NCBI GenBank assembly: GCA_020847555.1
Contig: JADLBT010000263.1
Span: 1-27,641, forward strand
Length of the DNA stretch: 27,641 bases
Reading direction: 5' to 3'
Source: Gemmataceae bacterium
GTDB taxonomy: Bacteria > Planctomycetota > Planctomycetia > Gemmatales > Gemmataceae
The notes beneath the pieces were generated by a model, which saw only the letters and a program-made list of their open reading frames with translations, searched no databases and was not told the origin of the DNA. This document shows positions 1 to 8,317 of the stretch, in pieces. How positions within the stretch are numbered: position 1 is the stretch's first letter; each line of letters starts with the position of its first letter. The position numbers and the translations under genes were made by a program.

Positions 1-123
1 AAGGCGGCGCCGGATCCAGGCGGTGCTGACGCCGAAGGTGTCGGCGACCTGCTGGCGGGTGCCGCGGCCCTCGTCGCAGGCGCGAACGACCCGCGCGCGA
101 AGATCTTGAGAGTAGGCTTTCAT
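1..123 (-). CDS. IS630-type transposase, N-terminal fragment (runs off window)
   Basis: Read on the minus strand from the ATG at 123-121, the frame is open to the window edge and gives 41 residues beginning MKAYSQDLRARVVRACDEG and ending in a helix-turn-helix-like GVSTAWIRRR. This N-terminus matches the DNA-binding start of IS630/Tc1-type transposases, which begin MKxYSxDLRxRVV and continue with a winged HTH that binds the element ends. The DDE catalytic domain would lie beyond position 1, so I cannot tell whether the copy is intact. It sits 50 bp from the stop of the neighbouring regulator gene on the same strand, which marks this end of the window as an insertion-prone patch. The family call rests on the N-terminal motif alone. 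Confidence 0.75.
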   Translation of the reverse strand, partial: MKAYSQDLRARVVRACDEGRGTRQQVADTFGVSTAWIRRRL

Positions 124-127
124 ACAC

Positions 128-171
128 AGTTAGAGGCCCACCGCTACAAACGGATGCAAAGCGCTCTAACT
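128..171. repeat. Short inverted repeat between transposase fragment and regulator
   Basis: AGTTAGAG at 128-135 is perfectly inverted as CTCTAACT at 164-171 with a 28-nt spacer. It lies just after the stop of the regulator gene (minus strand, stop at 174) and just upstream of the transposase start. It could be a weak terminator-like hairpin or part of the insertion-sequence end. The arms are short, so chance is also possible. Confidence 0.3.
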
Positions 172-173
172 AC

Positions 174-1235
174 CTACTTGATGTGCTGGATCTCCCCGGC
201 CTGCGCAGAGTCGTAGCCCGGCAATTCTCCAAGCAGCCTGCGGTACGGCGACGAACGGACCAGGTGCACCAGGGCATCCAGCCGTGGATCGCCTTCCGAC
301 GCCGCAGGGTAACACAGGTCAAAATGCTCTTGCCGGACACTGAAGAACCGCAGCCCGGCTTCCTCACTGACGAGCCGATGACATACGCCGATGTCCGCCC
401 AGCCACAGCGCACGGCTTCCGCCACCCCTCGGTGATTGTGGGCCAGTCTCCGCGGCGGCGGGCGGTTCGGCAGCAACCTGTCCAGACAATGCCGGGCGGC
501 AGAACCTGGCTCACGTCCCACCCACCGCAGCTTTGCCCGTAACGCCTCACCGACTGTCGAGAGGCCGGCACCTGAAGTGACGGCCAACCCCTCCTGCCAC
601 CGGGCGACTCGCAGCAGACGGTAGTCGGGACCGAGGGAGTCTCTGACCGTTTGCACGTTGGCGTCCGGCTCCTCCTCGGTGGCGAAGTGGACCCCGGCGA
701 CATGGATCAGCCCCTGGCCGAGCAGCGCCAGGGCCTGGCGGCTGGAACGATCAAGGGCCAGGAGGCGGAAGCCGCAGGTGCGAGCGTACTCAGTCGCCAG
801 GATGCCGGCGGCGGGATCGCAGCAGGCCATGACCAGCGTCGTCTCCGGGTTCGTCTCACTGCTGGGGATGAAGGACGTGTTCTGGAACACGCCGTCATGG
901 GCGACTTCACCCGCCGCGGTGGCCTCGACAGGGTAGTGAAGGAGCCGCCCCTGCACCTGGGCGTGCCAGTAGCGACAGAGCGTTTGCGCGGGGGGCCAGG
1001 CCCATGCCGGCTCGGCCATGCTCGCCCCGGTCAGGCCGAACAGATCCTCGACGGTGCAGCCCAGCACCCTGGCAAGTGCCAGGGCTGCTGTTACGGAGGG
1101 CACCAGCCGGCCAATCTCGATGGCGCTCACCGCCGCCCGTGAAATACCGGCACGCCCGGCCATTTCCGCCTGCGTCCAGCCCCGCCTGGTGCGGTACGTC
1201 CTGACACGGTTGGGTGCTTGCCACTGTACTGCCAT
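174..1235 (-). CDS. XRE-family regulator with C-terminal substrate-binding-like domain
   Basis: A 353-aa one-component regulator. Residues about 10-67 form a Cro/CI-type helix-turn-helix ([20 protein letters not shown] followed by [30 protein letters not shown]). Residues about 85-345 resemble the periplasmic-binding-protein-like ligand domain (PF12727 type) that is fused to HTH modules in molybdate- or oxyanion-type regulators, with features such as the late [12 protein letters not shown] stretch. The natural ligand cannot be read from the sequence. The start at 1235 is chosen because the HTH begins nine residues later and because an inverted repeat covers the start region (1231-1265), as expected of an autoregulator. 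It is divergent from the DUF1559 gene and flanked by transposase remnants, so it may be horizontally acquired. The HTH is secure; the ligand-binding domain is likely. Confidence 0.82.
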   Translation of the reverse strand: MAVQWQAPNRVRTYRTRRGWTQAEMAGRAGISRAAVSAIEIGRLVPSVTAALALARVLGCTVEDLFGLTGASMAEPAWAWPPAQTLCRYWHAQVQGRLLHYPVEATAAGEVAHDGVFQNTSFIPSSETNPETTLVMACCDPAAGILATEYARTCGFRLLALDRSSRQALALLGQGLIHVAGVHFATEEEPDANVQTVRDSLGPDYRLLRVARWQEGLAVTSGAGLSTVGEALRAKLRWVGREPGSAARHCLDRLLPNRPPPRRLAHNHRGVAEAVRCGWADIGVCHRLVSEEAGLRFFSVRQEHFDLCYPAASEGDPRLDALVHLVRSSPYRRLLGELPGYDSAQAGEIQHIK

Positions 1236-1265
1236 GATCGCATCATGCTACGATACAATCATGGC
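1231..1265. promoter_or_regulatory. Candidate operator: interrupted palindrome over the regulator start codon
   Basis: GCCATGATCGCATC (1231-1244) is inverted as GATACAATCATGGC (1252-1265), 12 of 14 positions paired, 7-nt spacer. The left arm contains the regulator's start codon (1233-1235), and the right arm contains TACAAT, a possible -10 element for the divergent DUF1559 gene (start 1314). A dimeric XRE protein bound here could repress both directions. The operator role is inferred. Confidence 0.5.
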
Positions 1266-1313
1266 AAGGTCAATCGCCAGCACGCACTGGGCTGGTACAG
1301 GAAGGAATTCGGC

Positions 1314-2135
1314 ATGATCCTGGCAGAGTGGAGAAGTCGGCATTCGGAACGGGCCGTCCGCCGCCAGGAGCGATCGCGCAGGAACCGGGGCGGCTTCACG
1401 TTGATCGAATTGCTGGTGGTGATCGCCATTATCGCCGTCCTCATCGCCCTCCTGCTGCCGGCCATCCAGAAGGTGCGGGCGGCGGCGGCTCGACTCCAGT
1501 GTGTAAACAACCTGAAGCAGATCGGACTCGCCTGCCACAACTACCACGATTCCCTGGGCACGCTGCCCCGTTACCGCCTCTGTCCGACCCCGTGGCGGGG
1601 CGGGGCGGACCCGTACTGCGAGACGCTGACCTCACCCACGATCTACACCAGTCCCAACGAGGTCTGGTGGGCTCCCTACGATAACCGTCCCGGTTCCAAC
1701 GTCACGCAACCCCTGGACGACACCTATCCACGGGGGTTGCTGTGGCCCTACATCGAGCAGAATCAGCGTATCTTCAAGTGTCCGGTCGGTATTGACCTGC
1801 AACCGGGAAGCTCGACCTTCGGCAAGGAGTTCCAGGTGAGCTATGGTATGAACTATGTGACTGGAGGGCCGAACGGGAGGACGCTGACCAACCTGACCAA
1901 CGGGAACGGCACCTCGAACATCATCATCGTGTGGGATCATGGTCGGACGCCCGGATGCGCCAACTCCACGATTGCTGCTCCCCGTGGCCCCTGGAAGCCC
2001 TTCGTGAAAGACGACGACTACACCCATTACCCGGTGCGGCGACACGACGGTGTTTTCAACGTCCTCTTCTGCGACGGCCACGTTGCGGCGATGACACAAG
2101 CTGAGCTAATCGACCGCCTGTTTCATGCTCAGTGA
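1314..2135 (+). CDS. DUF1559 protein with type IV prepilin-like N-terminus
   Basis: A 273-aa member of the DUF1559 (SBP_bac_10-type) family that is massively expanded in planctomycetes. After a basic leader, G27-F28 forms a prepilin peptidase site followed by [20 protein letters not shown], with the conserved Glu at position +5 (E32), and then the family's [20 protein letters not shown] stretch. The C-terminus has the diagnostic [18 protein letters not shown]. These proteins are thought to be pseudopilin-like and surface or envelope associated; their exact role is unknown. The ATG at 1314 is preferred over an upstream in-frame ATG at 1218 because AGGAAGGA lies about 7 nt upstream and because 1218 would overlap the divergent regulator and its palindrome. 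A transposase remnant abuts and slightly overlaps the 3' end. Confidence 0.9.
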   Translation: MILAEWRSRHSERAVRRQERSRRNRGGFTLIELLVVIAIIAVLIALLLPAIQKVRAAAARLQCVNNLKQIGLACHNYHDSLGTLPRYRLCPTPWRGGADPYCETLTSPTIYTSPNEVWWAPYDNRPGSNVTQPLDDTYPRGLLWPYIEQNQRIFKCPVGIDLQPGSSTFGKEFQVSYGMNYVTGGPNGRTLTNLTNGNGTSNIIIVWDHGRTPGCANSTIAAPRGPWKPFVKDDDYTHYPVRRHDGVFNVLFCDGHVAAMTQAELIDRLFHAQ

Positions 2136-2600
2136 GGATTGCATCGCCAGGGACATGATTCGACCCTTGTACGCCAGTTTGCGGTTGAACTTCACAGAAC
2201 CAACGTAGCCACGCGGCTGGCCGTTGGCTAACTCCTTGCCGTGAATATGGTTCAGAATCAGGGCATTGGTGAAGTAACTGTCGAAGGCGAACGTGCCGGG
2301 GATGTGCTGCTGGCAGGCAGCCGGCGGGCCACCAGGCTGCCCCGCCCGTCGCGGAGGCGCAGCAGGGGTACGAACTTCCGCGAGGCATCGTTTCACCCTT
2401 GTCGCCCTCGAACAGCCAGCGATCGAGTTGCTCCGGGGCAAGGAACCGGATATGCGTCCCGGCCCCGCCCGGCTGACGCACGCATTGCTTTTAGCTGTTG
2501 TGAATTGGCGGCTCGAAGTCCGTTGCCAGCACCTCGATCCAGAATCGCCGTCGCACCGAGATCACAAGATCCAGGGTTGAAGGCCAATCACCTCGCCGTA
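2106..2600 (-). pseudogene. Frame-broken DDE transposase remnant (IS701/IS4-like)
   Basis: On the minus strand the stretch 2309-2145 encodes PGTFAFDSYFTNALILNHIH, then a RGYVGSVKFNRKLAYKGR segment, a pattern I recognise from DDE transposases of IS701/IS4 type (the first Asp lies in a TFDSYFT-like strand). The upstream part is out of frame: FLAPEQLDRWLFEGDKGETM reads in a second frame (about 2450-2385), and RKFVPLLRLRDGRGSLVARR in a third (about 2380-2320). Further upstream (about 2600-2510) another short coding-like stretch, RRRFWIEVLATDFEPPIHNS, ends at a stop. At least two frameshifts and stops are therefore needed to read it through, and no start is apparent. I call it a decayed mobile element; whether the upstream pieces belong to the same gene is uncertain. 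Confidence 0.6.
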
Positions 2601-2730
2601 CCCGATCGATCTCATATCAGCACTTGCTGGTACTGTCTGGCTGTAAACGCAGATTAACCCAGATACATTAACAAATGTAAATCCGCCGAACACAGATCCA
2701 CCAATCCTTTGAATTCTGCTGCTAGCTGAA

Positions 2731-2760
2731 TTGTCTCAGAGGATTGAGAGAGCCTAATTT
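2731..2760 (+). promoter_or_regulatory. Possible promoter for the PEP-CTERM gene
   Basis: TTGTCT (2731-2736) and TAATTT (2755-2760) are separated by 18 nt in an AT-richer stretch (2640-2780) about 95 nt before the PEP-CTERM start. It resembles a sigma-70-type promoter, but planctomycete promoters are poorly defined. Apart from this I see nothing else in 2601-2855. Confidence 0.3.
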
Positions 2761-2855
2761 AGGATCAGTTCTCCTGCAGAGTCGATCTGCGGTACACCAT
2801 TTGCTCTCACCTCGAAGACCCAGGCGCGCGATCTTCTACCTGGAGGGAAAATCCG

Positions 2856-3782
2856 ATGCTCCGTTCACGCGATTCCACCCTGCGCTTTCCGAGGAAATGG
2901 AGCGTTCTGATCGTGGTTGGGCTCTTGCTAAGCAATAGCCCCGTGTTCTCCGACACGATCCAGATCAATCAGTTCACTCCCATGCCCGTGACGCCTGTCG
3001 TCGGCGAATGGTATCTGATGAGTATTGTCGGAGGAGGCACCGCCAGCACCGTGAGCCTGAAGGGGCTCGGAGGAAACCTGGAGAACAACCAACCGTTGCC
3101 CATTGGCGCCGCCCTGGTCACTACCGGCTTCAGCAATGCCGACAAGGCCGAGGTCGGAACCTTTGACAACTATGGTAGCGCCTCCTCTCTTCTCAACAGC
3201 TTGACCACGGGCTACAGTTACTACAAGGAGGCAGTCGTTGGCGGCAATACAGCCGCTGCTCCCTCCCTCAAGTTGACCATTTCCGCTACTGGCGTATTGG
3301 GCCACGACCATTACGGCCAGCTCGTCTATGAGCCGTACTGGAATCTCGGATCCCCTCCTCCCACCGATCCTCCCACAGGCGCCTGGCAGACGGTGACCAT
3401 CACCCCGACGACCGGTGGTGGCGGTGTTGACAGTAGCGGCGGCTGGTGGTGGACCGGAGGGTTCGGGATCCCCAGTGGAGCGGGCGGCCCGCCTATCCGT
3501 TCGCTCGCAGAGTGGGCCACTGCGTTCGCCAGCGCGCCCGATTCAGCGGATTTCGCCAACGCCAGGATCGTGGGCATCAGCGTCGGCGTGGGCAGCTACA
3601 ACCAGGGACAGATCGGCTACTTCGACAATGTGAGCCTGTCGATCCCCGATGGACAGTCCCTCACCTACAACTTCGAGCCGATCCCCGAGCCTACCAGCCT
3701 GCTCGTCATGGGTGGCAGTCTTGCTGTCGCCGGAGGATTCGGCTGGCTGCGTCGGCGCCGTGGCAATGTTGTGTTGAAATGA
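2856..3782 (+). CDS. PEP-CTERM sorting-domain protein, exported
   Basis: A 308-aa secreted protein. Residues 1-32 form a signal peptide (basic FPRK, then WSVLIVVGLLLSNSPVFS, predicted cleavage before DT). The C-terminal 36 residues are a textbook PEP-CTERM signal: P277-E278-P279, a hydrophobic helix (SLLVMGGSLAVAGGFGW) and an RRRR cluster. Such signals are cut by an exosortase (EpsH/XrtA type), with the protein destined for the cell surface or the exopolysaccharide matrix. The middle is low in charge and rich in Gly, Ser and Thr, with no recognised catalytic domain; GYFDNVSLSI near residue 250 resembles the ends of carbohydrate-binding-like beta sandwiches. The ATG at 2856 has GGAGGG about 8 nt upstream. 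No exosortase is in this window. Confidence 0.88.
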   Translation: MLRSRDSTLRFPRKWSVLIVVGLLLSNSPVFSDTIQINQFTPMPVTPVVGEWYLMSIVGGGTASTVSLKGLGGNLENNQPLPIGAALVTTGFSNADKAEVGTFDNYGSASSLLNSLTTGYSYYKEAVVGGNTAAAPSLKLTISATGVLGHDHYGQLVYEPYWNLGSPPPTDPPTGAWQTVTITPTTGGGGVDSSGGWWWTGGFGIPSGAGGPPIRSLAEWATAFASAPDSADFANARIVGISVGVGSYNQGQIGYFDNVSLSIPDGQSLTYNFEPIPEPTSLLVMGGSLAVAGGFGWLRRRRGNVVLK

Positions 3783-3900
3783 CCACCTGGTAATGTTTGT
3801 AATTCTTAACCGCCTATAGCAACCCGCCAATATCTGCCAATGCCCGGCAGAGTCGCCGGCAGCCAGGGGTTCCCACAGAAAGTAGGGAGAAGGGCAGGAG

Positions 3901-3941
3901 CAGCACTTCCCCCACGGCGGTGGCCCGCGGGGGAAGTGCTG
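3901..3941. terminator. Perfect 13-bp hairpin between convergent genes
   Basis: CAGCACTTCCCCC (3901-3913) pairs perfectly with GGGGGAAGTGCTG (3929-3941) around a 15-nt loop. It lies between the convergent PEP-CTERM gene (ends 3782) and the 720-aa gene (ends 4040), so it is well placed to act as a bidirectional terminator or 3'-end stabiliser. No T-tract follows on either strand. Confidence 0.5.
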
Positions 3942-4039
3942 GAGAGTTGGCCCACGGGGCGTGACCCATGGGCTTTCCCGGCTCACGGCCCCCTATCCCC
4001 CTTGCGAGAGGACCGGGGAGGAGGTTCGGCCCGCGATCG

Positions 4040-6202
4040 TTACGGCGCGGCCTGCTGAGGCGCCAGCAGTCCGAGGCGGCTCTGCACGATCTCGATCGCG
4101 GCATCGGGCAGGAGCGGCTCCCACGGCGGACCCGGCGGGTAGGACCGGGACGCCATGCGGAGCAGCAGGCGGTTGTCGGAGGTCTGGCGCACCAGATCCG
4201 GGTCCGCTCCGATCGGCCTGTTCCCCAGGATGGTCTTCCAGCGCTCCACCGGGAACGGGTTGTACCGGGATTCAGTCATCAGCAGGCGCGGCGGCCACAG
4301 CGCCAGCTGGGCGGACGCCACCAGCGCACCCTTGAACCGGGTCGGACTGTGTCCGCCGCACACGTATGTCAGCTCGAGCGGCCCGGCGAGGTTGCGCGGC
4401 AGGACCGGCTGCTTGATGCCGAAGCCGGCGTAATCGATCAGGCTCTGCGCGACCTCCCCGGCCCGCGGCGCCCGCTGCTTCACCGCTCCCGCGAGCAGGA
4501 CCGGGCGGGCGTTGATCGGATCGACGAACCCGCTCGGACCGCCGAGCAGGGCACCCTGCAGGACCAGCGCTTCCAGCTGCCGCTTGTTCTGGTTGCGGAC
4601 CAGCCGCAGGTAGGCCAGTTCCTCCTCGTAAGAGTCCTCCTGAACGTGCGTCTGGCGGGCGAACGCCGGATACCGGAGCAGGACGTCAACCCAGTCGGTG
4701 AGCGCCTGGCGGTACAGCCGCAGCGCGAGCAGCTCGTTCTCCTTCCGCTCGCGGTTCGCCTCGTAGAACTTGCGTCGGGTCGCGGCTGTCGCCCGGTCGC
4801 TCTCCGCCGCGGTCTGGTCGAAGAAATCGTGGAAGTTGGTGATGCGCAGGTAGCTGTCCGCCCAGTCCACCTTCGCCGCCGCCCGGGCATCCCCGCGGGC
4901 CTTCGCCAGCTGCAGCTCGTGGTACTCGCGCGGCGTCGGCAGGGCGTTGCGGCGGCCGTACTCGAGGTAATCCTGGTGCGCCTTGGCCCAGGCGAGCCGG
5001 CCGTTGAGGCGGTTGCCCCTGCCCACCAGGAGTTCGTGCTCGGTGCCGCGCTGCAGGTCCGGGAACGCGGCGGCCGCGTCCCATCCCTCGCCGTCGAACC
5101 ACCCCTCCTTCTGCAGTTCCTCGCCGATGTACGCCCGGGCCCGGGCCGGGTAGGAACGGAAGATGTACTGCGACATGCGCGGCAGCCGGTGGCGGCCCGG
5201 AATCGCCTCCGGCTCGACGAGCATCTGCCCCGTCGTCGGCGGCAACGGTTCCTGAGCGTAGTCGTACCAGGCGCGCGTCACTTCGTACACGTCTACCGCC
5301 TGCTCGTCCCCGGCCCGGCCGAACTGTGGGTCGCCCGGGTCCGGCCAGGACGGATCCTTGCGCGGCGGGAGGACCGGGAACTGCTCGGCGACCGGCTTCA
5401 GCCGCGACTCGGAGTCGTCCTCGGTGGACCTCTCGAAGCGCGACGGCACCTCAAAGTTGTCTTCGAGGAACTGGACCACGTCCTTGGGGGTTTCGTAGCC
5501 GAGCTGCTCGCGCAGCCGCCGCACCAGCCGCGGGTTCTCCTTGCAGAAGTCGCCGAACTTGCCCAGGTCCACCTCCTTGCCCTCTGCCCCGGCCCGCCAC
5601 AGCTTGTTCGAGGTGCGCCGGCGCGGGTCGATGCAGCTCAGGTCGAACAGGGAGCGCAGGGTACGCTTCTCGTCGCCCTGGCCGATCTTCAGCTGGTAGG
5701 TGAAGCCGACGTAGTAGCGCATCTCCGGATGGCCGGGCGCGCCCACCTCTGGCGGCGGCGAATTCTTGCGTTCCCCCTCGGCCAGCAGCTCGATGCCGCG
5801 GCTGATGTAGAAGTACTTGTCGCGCGAGCGGTCGCACTCGACGGAGACGTTGAACGCCAGGTTCCAGCTCTGGAACAGCCACGGCGAGGTGTAGTGCGGC
5901 TGGAGCTTGGTGAGCGAGTTGACGAGCGTCTCCAGCTCGCTCCACTCGTGGCGGCGCTGCTTCTCGATCGCCCCCAGCCACAGCGACGTGACCGCCAACC
6001 CGCGCAGCCCGCTCAGGCTCAGTCGGATGGCGGCGTCGGTCAACGCTACCTCCCCCTGATCGACCTGGCGCAGGCGCAGCGCTTCCGCCTCCGGGTTGAT
6101 GATCATCTTGCGGTGGAGCAGCGACACCGTGAACAGGGCCACGATCAGGCCGAAGTACACGAGCTTGCGCTGCAGCGAGCGTTGCTGAAAGGGGCTGGCC
6201 AT
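4040..6202 (-). CDS. Membrane-anchored protein of unknown function in ABC exporter operon
   Basis: A 720-aa protein I do not recognise as a named family. A short basic N-terminus (QQRSLQRK) is followed by one hydrophobic segment at about residues 14-30 (LVYFGLIVALFTVSLL), then a long, mostly hydrophilic and helical region rich in charged residues and Trp/Tyr (for example LTKLQPHYTSPWLFQSWNLA around residues 98-117), suggesting a large soluble domain outside the membrane with TPR-like helical character. There are no Cys clusters, Walker motifs or obvious catalytic motifs. It is the third gene after an ABC ATPase and ABC-2 permease on the same strand, so it may be a partner or substrate-side component of that exporter. 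No good Shine-Dalgarno is visible; a 36-bp palindrome begins 7 nt before the start codon. Confidence 0.75.
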   Translation of the reverse strand: MASPFQQRSLQRKLVYFGLIVALFTVSLLHRKMIINPEAEALRLRQVDQGEVALTDAAIRLSLSGLRGLAVTSLWLGAIEKQRRHEWSELETLVNSLTKLQPHYTSPWLFQSWNLAFNVSVECDRSRDKYFYISRGIELLAEGERKNSPPPEVGAPGHPEMRYYVGFTYQLKIGQGDEKRTLRSLFDLSCIDPRRRTSNKLWRAGAEGKEVDLGKFGDFCKENPRLVRRLREQLGYETPKDVVQFLEDNFEVPSRFERSTEDDSESRLKPVAEQFPVLPPRKDPSWPDPGDPQFGRAGDEQAVDVYEVTRAWYDYAQEPLPPTTGQMLVEPEAIPGRHRLPRMSQYIFRSYPARARAYIGEELQKEGWFDGEGWDAAAAFPDLQRGTEHELLVGRGNRLNGRLAWAKAHQDYLEYGRRNALPTPREYHELQLAKARGDARAAAKVDWADSYLRITNFHDFFDQTAAESDRATAATRRKFYEANRERKENELLALRLYRQALTDWVDVLLRYPAFARQTHVQEDSYEEELAYLRLVRNQNKRQLEALVLQGALLGGPSGFVDPINARPVLLAGAVKQRAPRAGEVAQSLIDYAGFGIKQPVLPRNLAGPLELTYVCGGHSPTRFKGALVASAQLALWPPRLLMTESRYNPFPVERWKTILGNRPIGADPDLVRQTSDNRLLLRMASRSYPPGPPWEPLLPDAAIEIVQSRLGLLAPQQAAP

Positions 6203-6209
6203 GTCATGC

Positions 6210-6295
6210 AGGGGACCGTGGGCAGGGGACAGTGGACAGTGAAGACAACAAACCCTCCTTCTTCACTGTCCACTGTCCCCTGCCCACGGTCCCCT
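6210..6295. repeat. Perfect 36-bp inverted repeat filling the permease/720-aa gene gap
   Basis: The arms 6210-6245 and 6260-6295 are exact reverse complements over 36 bp, with a 14-nt spacer. Each arm contains the tandem GGACAGTGGACAGTG (or its complement). It occupies almost the whole 97-bp gap between the permease stop (6300) and the next start (6202). In RNA it would form an extremely stable hairpin. It could be a MITE/REP-like element or an attenuating intercistronic structure. Confidence 0.85.
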
Positions 6296-6299
6296 CCTC

Positions 6300-8219
6300 C
6301 TATGAGGGGTTCGCGATTTCCTTGGAGTTGATCAGGTAATACGCCAGGATCGCGCACGGGAGCAGGTAGCCGAGCAGCGGGATCAGGCCGTTGGCGAACA
6401 GGATCTGGCTCCACGAGATGTCGAACCCGCTGGCGACGTAAGCGGTCAGGTCGTAGCGCGTCACGTCCGGGATGGCGCTAAGAACCCGGCGCAGATACCA
6501 GCGGTACGCCTCGTCGAGGCTGAGCAGCAGATTGACGCCGGCAGATGTCCGGTCGAGCGGCGTCACAATCCCCTGCCGGTTCGCCAGCCGCATCGCTGCC
6601 TCGGCGGGACCGCCGCCGACGCTGGTGTTGAACGCCAGCGACTGGATGTAATCGTGGAACAGGCCGACCCCGCACAGGAACGCCGTCGTCAGCAGGCTGA
6701 TCACGCCGCTCAGGTATGTGCTGCACGTCAGCGCGATCCCGAGCACCAGCAGGGATCCCATCCAGAGGGCCAGCGTGCCCTTGAGGAAGTTCAGCCAGAA
6801 CCAGCCGTCGGACGCCAGCACGTACAGGTCGCGCCGGGCCACGCCGAGCAGCTGCGGCCCGCTGGCGTTCTCCAGGCTGACGAGGATCTGCATCGCCGGG
6901 ATCGGCTGGCCGTCGGAATCGACCCCGGCCTTCTCCTGGTCGGCGTACAGCTTCTCGAACAGCGGACCGGGGATCTCCAGCGGCAGGGTGACGTAGTCGG
7001 CCACCTTGACCGCCCGGGCGACGTAGACGCCGAGTTCCTTCGCCAGCGCCTCGGGAGCTTTCTGGAGCTGGTTGCGCTGCTGCTCCCAGTGGCGCACCAG
7101 TGCCTCGACCTCGTCCACGCGCTTCCCGCCGGGAGCGAAGACGAAGCTGCACAGCACGCCCTGGACGCGCTCGTCCCCCTTGGTGGTCCGGAAGATGTCG
7201 AACGAGTATTCCAGTCGGACCGGCTCCTTGCGGTTGGCCAGCGCGGTGGGGAGGGTGCGGAACTGCCAGATGGCGTACTGCTTGACCCCGCCGGCGACAC
7301 CCTCCTGGCCCGAGCCGCCGATGTAGCTGCGGTAGTCCCACTCGCGGCCGACGCTCTCGCCCTTCTCGGTGCTCTTGGTGCCGTGGAACTGCAGCCGGTC
7401 GGCGAACAGCGGCATGCGCGCCTTGTAACTCTCCGCCTTCGCCTCCGGCGCCCCCTCCAGGCCGCGCGTCACGTACAGGAGGCTGAGCAGGGCGAGGAAG
7501 AACATCTCGACGAACAGCAGCAGGCCGTACCCGGTGAACCGGCCGAGGACGATCTCGTACCGCTCGACCGGCTTGGTGACGATGGTGTGGATCGTCTGGT
7601 TTTTGATGTCGGTCGGGATGCTGAACGACCCCATCAGGGCGGCGCTGATAATGAACAACAGCGTCAGCGCCAGGTACGCGACCTTGACCCGCTGGGCCAG
7701 GTAGTCCTTCGGGTGGGCCGGGTTGATGTACCAGTCGGCGTAGAGGTAGATGATTGGGATGATGAGACAGATCCAGATGATGCCCTTGGCCCGGGCCTCC
7801 TTGAGACTGAGACGAGCAACGGCCCAGATCCGGCGCCACCTGAGCCGGCCGAACAGATCGAGGACCGGCGGCAAGAGGACGGCAACGATGGCGCAGACGC
7901 CAGCGCTGAGCAGGACAAGAGCCTGAGCGGGGGTGTAGGCGGCGCCGGGGCCGCGCGGCAGTCCCTGAACGAGCAGCAGCAGGAAGAACAGGGCGTACAG
8001 CCCGCCGGACAGCCCGGCGAGGGCCGCGAACGCGACGGCGCGTCCTGTCCACACCCGGCCGCGAGCCCAGGCCGGCCGCTGGACCGCGAAAGCGATGGCC
8101 CAGATCGCCAGGCCGATGGCGGCCACGATCCCGGCGTCCTGGATCCAGAACACCACCGCTACCGGCAAATCCTGAAGCTGCAGCGGCTCACGTTCGATGA
8201 CCAGACTGGCAAACATCAT
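6300..8219 (-). CDS. ABC-2 type transporter permease
   Basis: A 639-aa integral membrane protein. Hydrophobic segments lie near residues 25-47, 60-84, 98-120, 145-162, 180-200 and 228-250; a soluble region spans about 255-470; further membrane segments follow, the last ending just before the C-terminus (ILFANGLIPLLGYLLPCAIL). The stretch FSIPTDIKNQTIHTIVTKPV followed by ERYEIVLGRFTGYGLLLF is the typical coupling region of ABC-2/NosY-type permeases. It lies directly downstream of its ATPase, so the pair probably forms one exporter in the cytoplasmic membrane; the substrate is not evident. The extended N-terminal membrane block and the large central soluble domain make it longer than simple ABC-2 permeases. 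The start has two adjacent ATGs (8219 and 8216) and no clear ribosome-binding site. Confidence 0.85.
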   Translation of the reverse strand: MMFASLVIEREPLQLQDLPVAVVFWIQDAGIVAAIGLAIWAIAFAVQRPAWARGRVWTGRAVAFAALAGLSGGLYALFFLLLLVQGLPRGPGAAYTPAQALVLLSAGVCAIVAVLLPPVLDLFGRLRWRRIWAVARLSLKEARAKGIIWICLIIPIIYLYADWYINPAHPKDYLAQRVKVAYLALTLLFIISAALMGSFSIPTDIKNQTIHTIVTKPVERYEIVLGRFTGYGLLLFVEMFFLALLSLLYVTRGLEGAPEAKAESYKARMPLFADRLQFHGTKSTEKGESVGREWDYRSYIGGSGQEGVAGGVKQYAIWQFRTLPTALANRKEPVRLEYSFDIFRTTKGDERVQGVLCSFVFAPGGKRVDEVEALVRHWEQQRNQLQKAPEALAKELGVYVARAVKVADYVTLPLEIPGPLFEKLYADQEKAGVDSDGQPIPAMQILVSLENASGPQLLGVARRDLYVLASDGWFWLNFLKGTLALWMGSLLVLGIALTCSTYLSGVISLLTTAFLCGVGLFHDYIQSLAFNTSVGGGPAEAAMRLANRQGIVTPLDRTSAGVNLLLSLDEAYRWYLRRVLSAIPDVTRYDLTAYVASGFDISWSQILFANGLIPLLGYLLPCAILAYYLINSKEIANPS

Positions 8220-8242
8220 AGGCTTGGGTCAAGGGTGGGGGT

Positions 8243-8311
8243 GCCGTCCGAGCCCGCAGCGTCAGCGCGGGACAGGACTCTCCCCGCGCTGACACTGCGG
8301 GCTCGGATGGC
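8243..8311. repeat. 29-bp imperfect inverted repeat between ATPase and permease genes
   Basis: 8243-8271 pairs with 8283-8311 over 29 positions with two mismatches; the core CCGAGCCCGCAGCGTCAGCG is matched by the inverted copy except for one base. The loop is 11 nt. It fills most of the 98-bp gap between the ATPase stop (8318) and permease start (8219) and is not followed by a T-run. It could set expression ratios within the operon or be a REP-like repeat. Confidence 0.75.
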
Positions 8312-8317
8312 GCCGCC

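Noticed and set aside
1218..1313. Upstream start for the DUF1559 gene
   Set aside because: It would overlap the regulator start and the palindrome; the ATG at 1314 has a better ribosome-binding site and gives a usual prepilin leader.
3968..6331. Long plus-strand open frame (787 codons) opposite the 720-aa gene
   Set aside because: It is the antisense shadow of the minus-strand gene in GC-rich DNA; its product is low-complexity Arg/Leu/Gly/Val/Gln-rich with no domain.
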